A stretch of 5,998 nt of DNA from Anaerolineae bacterium (GTDB taxonomy: Bacteria > Chloroflexota > Anaerolineae > JAADDB01). Of this stretch, positions 1-5,998 are shown piece by piece; the first letter of the stretch is position 1; each line of letters begins with the position of its first letter. The position numbers were made by a program, and so were the translations under genes. Location of the stretch: positions 1 to 5,998 of the forward strand of contig WGAA01000199.1 in the NCBI GenBank assembly GCA_015489285.1, in the 5' to 3' direction. The notes under the pieces are model-generated. The model searched no databases. It was not told where the DNA came from and was given only the letters and a program-made list of their open reading frames with translations.

Positions 1-1
1 G

Positions 2-910
2 ACGGTGGGGGAAGCGTTACGCGAGGCCGGCGTCGACGTGTACCTGGGGGACGAGGTTTACCCCGGCCTGGGTGAGCCCGTCCACGCGTACATGAAAGTC
101 GTCATCCGTCGTTCGATCCCCATTGTGGTGGAAGCGGACGGCCGCACATATCAAACCCGAACCCGGGCCCGACAGGTGGCGGATGCCTTAGCCGAACTGG
201 GCATCTTCACCGGCGGCCTGGACCGCGTGAAGCCCGGTCTGGCCACGCCTGTGCGGCCCGACCTGCGCGTTCGCATCACGCGAGTAAGCGAATTCGTCCA
301 GGTGGAGGACGAACGCATCCCCTACGAAACCCTGTTCGTCCCCGACGACGAGCTGGAAATCGACCACCGACGGCTTGTCAAGCGGGGACGCCCGGGCATC
401 TTCCGACGCCGGTATCGGGTGGAATTGCACGACGGGGTCGAAGTGAGCCGGGTCCTTCAGGACGCATGGGTAGCCCAGGAGCCCATCACCCATGTCATCG
501 CCTACGGTCGCCGCATCATTACCCGCACATTGAACACCCCTGACGGTCCTGTGACCTACTGGCGACGCATTCGCATGCTGGCCACTTCCTACAGCGCGTC
601 GACCGCGGGAGTTTCGCCCACCAACCCCTGGTTTGGGTACACCCGTTTGGGCATGAAAATGCGCAAAGGTATTGTGGCCGTGGATCCTCGGGTTATTCCC
701 CTGGGGTCCCGGGTTTACGTGCCGGGTTATGGAATAGGGTTCGCAGGGGACACGGGGAGTCGTATTTTGGGCCGACGCATCGACTTGGGGTATGATGATT
801 GGAACCTGGTATTGTGGAACCAGTGGGTGGATGTGTACGTACTCACCCCGCCTCCACCGAAGGAGAAGATCAATTACCTGGTGCCCAATTGGCCACGACC
901 ACCCCGGTAG
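2..910 (+). CDS. DUF348-G5-3D domain cell-wall protein (YabE/Rpf-like), 5' partial
   Basis: This is the C-terminal part of a secreted peptidoglycan-associated protein; the true start lies left of the window. Frame 2 is open from the first codon. The GTG at 5 is the Val of an internal TVGEALREAG motif typical of DUF348 repeats, so it is not a start. Counting that Val as residue 1, there is the end of one DUF348 (1-28), a second DUF348 (about 33-83), a G5 domain (about 90-168) and a 3D domain (about 191-280). The 3D domain carries its three hallmark aspartates, D227 (VAVDP), D249 (AGDTG) and D260 (RRIDLG), and ends in a proline-rich tail. 3D domains share the double-psi barrel fold and catalytic aspartate of MltA-type lytic transglycosylases. 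G5 is associated with binding of cell-wall or extracellular sugars. The likely role is cell-wall remodelling outside the membrane; activity is inferred. The stop overlaps the ribosome binding site of the next gene, suggesting co-transcription. Confidence 0.88.
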   Translation, partial: TVGEALREAGVDVYLGDEVYPGLGEPVHAYMKVVIRRSIPIVVEADGRTYQTRTRARQVADALAELGIFTGGLDRVKPGLATPVRPDLRVRITRVSEFVQVEDERIPYETLFVPDDELEIDHRRLVKRGRPGIFRRRYRVELHDGVEVSRVLQDAWVAQEPITHVIAYGRRIITRTLNTPDGPVTYWRRIRMLATSYSASTAGVSPTNPWFGYTRLGMKMRKGIVAVDPRVIPLGSRVYVPGYGIGFAGDTGSRILGRRIDLGYDDWNLVLWNQWVDVYVLTPPPPKEKINYLVPNWPRPPR

Positions 911-915
911 GAGGA
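908..915 (+). promoter_or_regulatory. Ribosome binding site for the FetA-type ATPase gene
   Basis: TAGGAGGA contains a perfect AGGAGG core four bases before the ATG at 919, and it includes the TAG stop of the upstream gene. It fixes the ATPase start at 919. Upstream in-frame ATG codons that would extend the reading frame (from 799) lie inside the preceding gene and encode no ABC-like sequence. Confidence 0.75.
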
Positions 916-918
916 CGC

Positions 919-1614
919 ATGAGCGAAGAACCTCTGTTGTACACGGAACGCCTCTCACGTCGGGTAAAGGAACGCTTCCTGGTGGAAGATGTAAACCTGT
1001 CCCTGTACGCGCAGGAAGTCCTCGCCGTCGTCGGGCCCAGCGGTGCAGGGAAGAGTTCCCTCTTGCGCCTCATCAACCGGCTGGACGAGCCCACCCACGG
1101 CACCGTGTACTTCCACGGTCGGGATTACCGGGAGATCCCGCCCCGTGAGCTCCGGCGAAGGGTGGGCATGGTCATGCAGTTCCCTTATTTGTTCCCCGGC
1201 ACCGTTGCAGAAAACATCCGCTTCGGGCCCCGCCAACGCGGGGTGGAGCTGAGCGACGCGGACGTGGAGGCCCTGTTAGAACGGGTCGGGCTCCCCGGAT
1301 ACGGCGACCGGGATGTGAGCCAGTTGTCCGGGGGAGAGGCCCAACGCGTTTCTCTGGCCCGCACCCTGGCCAACGAGCCGGAGGTCTTGCTGTTGGATGA
1401 GCCCACCTCGGCCCTGGACGAGGCCGCGAAAGCGGGCATAGAAGCCCTGTTGCGGGAGATCCTTGCCACCGGAGAATTCGCTGCCATCCTCGTCACCCAC
1501 GATTTGGCCCAGGCGGGCCGCTTGGCCACGCGAATGGCCCTCATGGAAGAGGGGCGCATCACCCGTACGGGACGGACGGAGGAGGTTCTCCATGCTTACC
1601 AGATACTTTCATGA
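919..1614 (+). CDS. fetA: ABC transporter ATP-binding protein, FetA (YbbL) type
   Basis: This 231-aa cytosolic nucleotide-binding subunit hydrolyses ATP to drive the membrane partner encoded next. All ABC motifs are present and intact: Walker A GPSGAGKS (39-46), Q-loop Gln87 in VMQFP, signature LSGGE (136-140), Walker B VLLLDE (156-161) with catalytic Glu161, D-loop SALD (164-167) and switch His194 in VTHD. Length fits a stand-alone ATPase domain. Overall sequence resembles the phosphate/amino-acid importer ATPase class to which FetA belongs. The FetA assignment rests mainly on the FetB-family permease gene overlapping its 3' end. In E. coli FetAB is linked to iron export and oxidative-stress resistance; the substrate here is inferred. 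The start at 919 is chosen from the strong AGGAGG and the onset of ABC-like sequence soon after. Confidence 0.85.
   Translation: MSEEPLLYTERLSRRVKERFLVEDVNLSLYAQEVLAVVGPSGAGKSSLLRLINRLDEPTHGTVYFHGRDYREIPPRELRRRVGMVMQFPYLFPGTVAENIRFGPRQRGVELSDADVEALLERVGLPGYGDRDVSQLSGGEAQRVSLARTLANEPEVLLLDEPTSALDEAAKAGIEALLREILATGEFAAILVTHDLAQAGRLATRMALMEEGRITRTGRTEEVLHAYQILS
1578..1586 (+). promoter_or_regulatory. Ribosome binding site for the FetB-type gene, inside the ATPase gene
   Basis: GGAGGAGGT lies within the last codons of the ATPase gene, with its GGAGGAGG core six bases before the ATG at 1592. It decides the permease start and implies translational coupling. The open frame extends back to 1463, but that part only re-reads ATPase codons. 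Confidence 0.75.
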
Positions 1615-2383
1615 CCCCATCACTCTAGCCGCAGTCCAGGCCCTCATCGCGGGGAGTTTGGCCTTTTTCGTCGTGTTCCTATCCTACAAACTGCAACTGC
1701 GCATGGAGCGGGACATCAGCATCGCGCTGGTCCGGGGTCTTATCCAGGTGGTTATCGTGGGCATGGTGCTCCTCCTCATCTTCCAGGAGCCTGTGGCCAT
1801 CGGCTTTGTCATTTTGGCCGCGATGATGATCGCCGCGGCCCAGACGTCGGCGAAGCGGGCTCGGGGGTTGCCCGACGCGTTCCGGGTATCCCTTTACAGC
1901 ATTGTCATCGGGAGTGGCTCGGTCCTCCTCGTCGCGGTGGCCATTGGGGTCATCGAGCTCAAACTGAGTGCCCTCATCCCCGTCGGGAGTATGCTCCTGG
2001 CCAACGGGATGAACACGGCTTCCCTGGCGTTCAACCGCTTTCGGGGGGAGGTCCTGGCCCACGTGGGCCACATCGATGCGGCCCTTTCCCTGGGAGCTTC
2101 CCCGCGCGCGGCGGTCATGCCCTACATCCGGGCTGCGATCCTCGCCAGCCTCATCCCCCGCGTGGATTCCCTCCGCTCCCTGGGAATTGTGTGGATCCCC
2201 GGGGTGATGACGGGAATGCTGTTGGGAGGAAGCCACCCCGTGCGGGCAGCCCTTTACCAGTTCGTCATCATGTCCATGATCCTCACCGTAAGCGCGCTCA
2301 CATCCATCTTGGCCGTGCTCCTGATGAGCCGGCGCATCTTCACACCGGCAGAACAGCTCATCCTCAGAGGGGGGCAAGAGTAA
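1592..2383 (+). CDS. fetB: ABC transporter permease, FetB/UPF0014 family (YbbM type)
   Basis: This 263-aa polytopic inner-membrane protein is close to the roughly 260 aa usual for the FetB/UPF0014 family. About seven hydrophobic segments are visible (roughly 11-31, 43-63, 66-84, 98-122, 127-145, 197-213 and 221-247). Family-like landmarks are the MERDISIALVRGLIQ stretch (38-52), AQTSAKRARG (83-92), NGMNTASLAFNRFRGE (138-153) and WIPGVMTGMLLGG (201-213). The segment LSLGASPRAAVMPYIRAAI (165-183) looks like the cytoplasmic coupling loop that docks on the ATPase. It should form the membrane channel of a transporter with the preceding ATPase. E. coli FetAB is tied to iron efflux, but the metal is not deducible here. 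The gene overlaps the ATPase gene by 23 bp. Confidence 0.88.
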   Translation: MLTRYFHDPITLAAVQALIAGSLAFFVVFLSYKLQLRMERDISIALVRGLIQVVIVGMVLLLIFQEPVAIGFVILAAMMIAAAQTSAKRARGLPDAFRVSLYSIVIGSGSVLLVAVAIGVIELKLSALIPVGSMLLANGMNTASLAFNRFRGEVLAHVGHIDAALSLGASPRAAVMPYIRAAILASLIPRVDSLRSLGIVWIPGVMTGMLLGGSHPVRAALYQFVIMSMILTVSALTSILAVLLMSRRIFTPAEQLILRGGQE

Positions 2384-2390
2384 CGCTCGC

Positions 2391-2397
2391 AAGGGGT
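2391..2397 (+). promoter_or_regulatory. Ribosome binding site supporting a GTG start at 2405
   Basis: AAGGGGT sits in the 21-bp gap after the permease stop, seven bases before GTG 2405. It supports GTG as the start of the 177-aa protein; the nearby ATG at 2412 is in another frame. I saw no room for a promoter in this gap. Confidence 0.5.
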
Positions 2398-2404
2398 ATC
2401 TACC

Positions 2405-2938
2405 GTGTGGTATGGAGTGGAAGTTGACTATTTCGACGGCGTGCGTTCCGTAGACCTGGAGGAGGCCCTTCGTGTTACTGCCCGGGCCGTTGCCCCGTGG
2501 TGTAATCGCTATCGCGCCAAGCTCCTGGCCCCACGGCAGGGGACAACACCCACGGAGAAAGAAGGGCCGCTCCCCCAGGATCCGGAGGCGCGTGCCCCCT
2601 TCGTCGAGGACATCATCACATGGATCCTCGCTTCCTCAGAGGTCCCCACTTTCTGCCTCCGGCTATGGGATGAGGCGACCGTAAAGTTCGAGTACCCTGA
2701 CGAGTACACAGAGTGGCACCTGAACCTGACTCCGGAGGAATTCTCGGCACTGCAGGAAGCATGGCAGGCCCACGGGTTGCCTCCGGACCTGTTCTACCCG
2801 ATCGAGCAAGGGCGCTGCATCCCCTGGCCGGGCCAACGGTGGTGGGATAAAGTACTTCGGCGGTTGGGCGTGCAGAAGTGTTTCACCCCACGCCAATGGA
2901 CGCAGTACCTGTACGAGAGGGAAAATGAAGTGGAATAA
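2405..2938 (+). CDS. Protein of unknown function, 177 aa, cytosolic
   Basis: I do not recognise this protein. It has no signal peptide, membrane segment or P-loop, so it is probably soluble and cytoplasmic. It is rich in aromatic residues: the N-terminus reads MWYGVEVDYFDG and the C-terminal third contains PWPGQRWW and RQWTQYLYE. There are four cysteines (33, 84, 138, 159) with no CxxC spacing, so a classic zinc ribbon is unlikely. A Pro/Gly/Glu-rich segment at about 44-62 looks like a flexible linker between two parts. Reality as a gene is supported by uninterrupted coding between two certain genes, a plausible ribosome binding site, codon use like its neighbours, and a 14-bp overlap with the glycosyltransferase gene. 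That coupling hints at a connection with the glycosyltransferase or the FetAB-like transporter, but this is inference from position only. The start is the GTG at 2405. Confidence 0.8.
   Translation: MWYGVEVDYFDGVRSVDLEEALRVTARAVAPWCNRYRAKLLAPRQGTTPTEKEGPLPQDPEARAPFVEDIITWILASSEVPTFCLRLWDEATVKFEYPDEYTEWHLNLTPEEFSALQEAWQAHGLPPDLFYPIEQGRCIPWPGQRWWDKVLRRLGVQKCFTPRQWTQYLYERENEVE
2915..2921 (+). promoter_or_regulatory. Ribosome binding site for the glycosyltransferase gene
   Basis: GAGAGGG lies inside the end of the 177-aa gene, three bases before ATG 2925. The spacing is short, so coupling to translation of the upstream gene through the 14-bp overlap probably matters for initiation. Confidence 0.45.
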
Positions 2939-5900
2939 CGGCAGACTTTTCTTCCTCTTGGGGCTCTTGAACGTCGTTGCAGGGGAAATCCTCTTCTACC
3001 GGGCGCGCACACACAGACCTGTACTTCACTTCCTATCCTCCGGTCCTCCGTCGTGGTTATGGGGTGCGGGGGCCCTTCTCCTGGGTTGGCTGCTGCTCCT
3101 CCGATTTGGCCCGCGATGTGCTGCCTTCACCAGGGACAATGAGCGGAAATGGCCCGTGTGGCCGGGGTTGCTTTTGGTCCTCGCGGTCACCGCGGCGTTG
3201 CGCGTTTACCGCATCCCCACGGTACCGGCCGGGTTGTGGCTGGACGAAACGGACATCGCAAAGCAGGCCCTGGAAATCGTACAAGGCGCTCGCCCCCATC
3301 CCTGGGATGTCGCCCGCCTCGAAATCCCCTGGCTTTACCACTACTATGTCGCCGCCTTCTACGCTCTCCTGGGGCCGGGATATTTGACCGTGAAACTCCC
3401 CCACCTCCTCGTGAGCATCCTGACCGGGGGAATGGTCTACCTCCTGGCCCGCGAAATCATGGAAGAGCCTTATGCCCTCATCGGAGGGCTCATTTGGGCC
3501 ACCATGCGCTGGTCCATGAACATGAGTCGCTGGGGGCACGCGAACACTTTGGCCGTGTTCTGGTATGTGACGGTGTTCTGGCTCCTGTGGCGTGGGTTGC
3601 GCACTTATCACTGGGGATATTGGGTGGCCGGTGGCATCGCGCTGGGCCTTAGCCAGTACACGTACCAATCGGCCCGCGCGTTGGTACCGCTCACCCTCCT
3701 CTTCCTCCTTTACGTGAAGTTTGGGCCTCGGGGGAAGGAGGACGCCCTCGCGCCTCCGCCAACGGTCGGGAGGAGATTTTGGCTCTATGTGGGGGTGTTC
3801 TACCTCCTCTTCTTGATCCTCTACGCGCCTTTGGCAAACACGTATCTCCACCACCCGCACCTCTTCCTGGAACGCAGCCGAGCTATCAGCATCTTCAACC
3901 CCCTGTTCACCCGTGACCCCTGGAAGGCCTTGCAGGGGAATGTGGGCAAGTACCTGGGCATGTTCTTCTACGTGGGGGACCCAAACGGGCGTCATAACAT
4001 CCCGGGATGGCCGGTGGTCGACGTGGTGACGGCCCTTTTGCTCGTGGCAGGGTGGGCCCACGTGCTCCGTACCCTCCGACATCCGGCCCATGTCCTGCTG
4101 GTCCTGTGGCCGGCCTCCTTCCTGCTGGCCGGGGTGTTGACGACGGAAGCGCCCAACACATTTCGAGTGTACGGCATGACCCCGGCCCTGGCCCTCCTCG
4201 CGGCTCTCGGCATGCGAGACCTGTTTGCCGTCATTCGTCCCTCCTTTGGCTATGTCTGGGCTCCTGCGGCCCTCTTCCTCCTCATCGGCTACTTGAACGC
4301 GCATACCTTCTTCAGCGTCCAGGCGTCCCATCCGGCTGTAGTGGGGATGTTCAACGTGGGGCCTACCCGTGTGGGCCAATACATCGCGTCGTTACCTGCC
4401 CGGGCTACGATTTACCTGGATCGGGAGTTCTGGGCCTTTTCCCCCGTCGAGGTGATCAATCCCGGCCGGCCCCTGGTTCGGCTGAAGACGCCCGATCACG
4501 TCCCCCCTCCACCGGAGGTAACGGGGCCGGTGGTGTACGTCCTGGGAAGGTATGGCCAACTGCTGGTTCCCTACCTCCGACGCCTCTACCCCGAAGCACG
4601 GGTGGAGGTGGGATATGGCCCTACCGGCACGCCCCTTTACACCGGGGTTCGCGTGCCCGCTTCTGCCGTGCGCCGCCGTGGCCTTCGAGGCCCGAACGGC
4701 GTTGTATTTCCCGATGAGACCACAGGAAAGGTCTCGTTGGATGGCGGGCTGCTGGTTCCGCAACCGGGCGCATACGCCTTTCGGGTGGAGGGGGTAAAAG
4801 AGGCTCGCTGGGCGTTCGCGAGGCAGTTGGCGCTCACGCGGGGACATGTCCCCATCACCCTGACCTTGCCCGGAGGATTGGTCCCCGTCCACCTGGAGCT
4901 TCCAGGGGAGGGAACACCCCGTATTCTCTGGCGCCCACCCGACGCAAAACAGTGGGAACCTATCCCTCACGCACTTTGGTATCCCCTGGATGTGCCCGCA
5001 GGCGGGCTGCTCGCCCAGTGGTTTGAAGGGGGAGGATTGCGCAGTCGGCCCGTGCGGGTGACCCACGCGGCCATCCAGTACGCGGATAACGCGGGAAATC
5101 TGGCGACCGCGGCCATGCGCTGGACGGGTTACATCTACATCGAACGACCGGGGAAATATACCTTCGGCCTCTCCTCTGACGACGGTTCACGTTTGTGGCT
5201 CGATGACCGTCTTGTGGTGGACAACTGGGGGCTCCATTCCGCAGGATGGGTGGAGGAAGACGTCGATTTGACGAAAGGGTGGCATCCCATCCGCATAGAC
5301 TACATCGACAACGGGGGGAGCTACTGGTTCGAATGGCGATGGACCCCACCCGGTGGGCAACCCGGTCCGGTGCCCTCAGAGGTGTTGGCCTGGGATAGCG
5401 AACAGGTGCGCACGGCTTTGCAGCCGCCTCCCGAGCCCGAACCGGGGCTCATCGTGATCGACGCGCAGGGGAAGGAGATCGGCCGGGTGCCTGTCGCCGC
5501 AGTCCATCTGCAAGATCCCCGTTTCAACCGTCCCATTGCCGATGCCAACTTCCAAAAGTGGCCGATGAAACTGGGGCGTCGCATGTACGATCGGGGGATC
5601 GGCGTGTATGGGCCCGGTGAAATCACCTTCCATTTGGGCGGAAGGTACAAATTGCTCACAGGTCTTGTCGGCGTGGACCTGGACACCTACGGCGATTCCC
5701 ACGCCCAGGTACAGATTATCGGGGACGGCCGGGTCCTCTGGGATAGCGGCGAAATTCACCCCTGGGATCCTCCCAAGACGTTTCAGGTAAACGTGGAAGG
5801 CGTCGACGTCCTTACCTTCAAACACATCGAAGCCGGCCACTTCGAAGGCCGCGGCGACGCAATAGACTGGGTCGAAGTGAAGGTGCAACGAGATGAATAG
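2925..5900 (+). CDS. GT39-like membrane glycosyltransferase with C-terminal PA14 and NPCBM domains
   Basis: This 991-aa protein has a polytopic membrane half (1-462, about 13 hydrophobic segments) and a large extracytoplasmic half (463-991). The membrane half resembles the PMT/ArnT (GT39, GT-C fold) group. It has the acidic pair D107-E108 in LWLDETD in the first large outer loop, then PWLYHYY (135-141), VKLPHLL (156-162) and SRWGHANTLAVF (201-212). Such enzymes use polyprenyl-phosphate sugars and transfer them outside the membrane; donor and acceptor are unknown here. The tail contains a TRVGQYIASLP linker region common in these proteins, a PA14-like degenerate unit (602-687), a full PA14 domain (about 693-812; DDGSRLWLDD 752-761, FEWRW 802-806), a Pro-rich hinge near 833-840 and an NPCBM-like sandwich (about 855-991; RGIGVYGPGEITFHL). 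PA14 and NPCBM modules bind carbohydrate. Two extra hydrophobic segments precede the usual first helix. It overlaps both neighbouring genes. Confidence 0.85.
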   Translation: MKWNNGRLFFLLGLLNVVAGEILFYRARTHRPVLHFLSSGPPSWLWGAGALLLGWLLLLRFGPRCAAFTRDNERKWPVWPGLLLVLAVTAALRVYRIPTVPAGLWLDETDIAKQALEIVQGARPHPWDVARLEIPWLYHYYVAAFYALLGPGYLTVKLPHLLVSILTGGMVYLLAREIMEEPYALIGGLIWATMRWSMNMSRWGHANTLAVFWYVTVFWLLWRGLRTYHWGYWVAGGIALGLSQYTYQSARALVPLTLLFLLYVKFGPRGKEDALAPPPTVGRRFWLYVGVFYLLFLILYAPLANTYLHHPHLFLERSRAISIFNPLFTRDPWKALQGNVGKYLGMFFYVGDPNGRHNIPGWPVVDVVTALLLVAGWAHVLRTLRHPAHVLLVLWPASFLLAGVLTTEAPNTFRVYGMTPALALLAALGMRDLFAVIRPSFGYVWAPAALFLLIGYLNAHTFFSVQASHPAVVGMFNVGPTRVGQYIASLPARATIYLDREFWAFSPVEVINPGRPLVRLKTPDHVPPPPEVTGPVVYVLGRYGQLLVPYLRRLYPEARVEVGYGPTGTPLYTGVRVPASAVRRRGLRGPNGVVFPDETTGKVSLDGGLLVPQPGAYAFRVEGVKEARWAFARQLALTRGHVPITLTLPGGLVPVHLELPGEGTPRILWRPPDAKQWEPIPHALWYPLDVPAGGLLAQWFEGGGLRSRPVRVTHAAIQYADNAGNLATAAMRWTGYIYIERPGKYTFGLSSDDGSRLWLDDRLVVDNWGLHSAGWVEEDVDLTKGWHPIRIDYIDNGGSYWFEWRWTPPGGQPGPVPSEVLAWDSEQVRTALQPPPEPEPGLIVIDAQGKEIGRVPVAAVHLQDPRFNRPIADANFQKWPMKLGRRMYDRGIGVYGPGEITFHLGGRYKLLTGLVGVDLDTYGDSHAQVQIIGDGRVLWDSGEIHPWDPPKTFQVNVEGVDVLTFKHIEAGHFEGRGDAIDWVEVKVQRDE
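5879..5885 (+). promoter_or_regulatory. Ribosome binding site for the lipoprotein gene
   Basis: GAAGGTG, inside the last codons of the glycosyltransferase gene, lies seven bases before ATG 5893 and supports that start for the short partial gene at the right edge. Confidence 0.45.
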
Positions 5901-5998
5901 GTCCAAACTCACCCTTGTTCTTCTGTCCCTCCTCTTCCTCATCATAGCCTGCACCCAGAACCGGGAGGGGAAACCACCGCTCACTCTGGTGCCCACAA
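5893..5998 (+). CDS. Lipoprotein, N-terminal fragment (3' partial)
   Basis: Only the first 35 codons are in the window, and the frame stays open to the edge. They encode a textbook lipoprotein signal: a basic n-region (MNRSK), a hydrophobic core rich in Leu at residues 6-18, and the lipobox LIIAC ending at Cys20, which signal peptidase II would cut before and which would be lipid-modified. The residues after Cys20 (TQNREGKPPL) look like a flexible tether. The mature domain is outside the window, so its function cannot be told; solute-binding, sugar-related or envelope roles are all possible. The start overlaps the glycosyltransferase stop by 8 bp and has an upstream GAAGGTG, so it is likely the next gene of the same operon. 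Confidence 0.75.
   Translation, partial: MNRSKLTLVLLSLLFLIIACTQNREGKPPLTLVPT

Noticed and set aside
5..7. GTG as the start of the first gene
   Set aside because: It encodes the Val of a TVGEALREAG motif inside a DUF348 repeat, the frame is open to the left edge, and no signal peptide follows. The gene is truncated by the window.
799..918. 40-residue N-terminal extension of the ATPase from an upstream ATG
   Set aside because: It lies entirely within the preceding gene in another frame (apart from 8 bp), has no ABC-like sequence, and the strong AGGAGG precedes ATG 919 instead.
188..958. A 256-codon open frame on the - strand over the 3D-domain gene
   Set aside because: It is antisense to the DUF348-G5-3D reading frame and shows no domain signature, no supported start and no sensible neighbour arrangement.
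1611..1628. ATG overlapping the ATPase stop (ATGA arrangement), a possible permease start
   Set aside because: The frame from this ATG reaches TAG after five codons. The permease frame starts at 1592, which has a much better ribosome binding site.
3057..4379. A 440-codon open frame on the - strand inside the glycosyltransferase gene
   Set aside because: It is antisense to a clear GT39-like membrane coding region. Its product is a low-hydrophobicity string rich in His, Arg, Gln and Glu with no recognisable motif, as expected for a GC-rich shadow frame.

Overview
The window is a densely packed, high-GC stretch of bacterial chromosome in which every gene reads on the + strand. The organism is most likely a thermophilic or environmental member of the Chloroflexota (Anaerolineae-like). 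This is inferred from the GC-rich codon use, the DUF348-G5-3D cell-wall protein, and the large GT39-like membrane glycosyltransferase carrying PA14 and NPCBM domains. No rRNA or marker gene is present to confirm it.

Layout from left to right: (1) the 3' part of a secreted cell-wall protein with a partial DUF348, a full DUF348, a G5 domain and a C-terminal 3D (three-aspartate) domain; (2) an ABC ATPase of FetA type; (3) its membrane partner of the FetB/UPF0014 family, overlapping the ATPase gene; (4) a 177-aa cytosolic protein that I do not recognise; (5) a 991-aa polytopic glycosyltransferase with an extracytoplasmic tail holding a degenerate PA14-like unit, a complete PA14 domain and an NPCBM-like domain; (6) the first 35 codons of a lipoprotein that runs off the right edge.

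Spacing is operon-like throughout: gaps of 8 and 21 bp, and overlaps of 23, 14 and 8 bp. Each start has a purine-rich ribosome binding site inside or just after the preceding gene. I saw no internal promoter, terminator, RNA gene, repeat array or mobile element, and no gene-free stretch longer than 21 bp. Genes 1, 5 and 6 act at or outside the cytoplasmic membrane, and genes 2-3 form one inner-membrane transporter. The common theme is therefore the cell envelope, but a shared pathway is only inferred from proximity.

The most interesting parts are the multidomain glycosyltransferase, which has an N-terminal membrane extension and tandem sugar-binding modules, and the unrecognised 177-aa protein translationally coupled to it. 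Nothing here amounts to a clearly new defence or mobile system.
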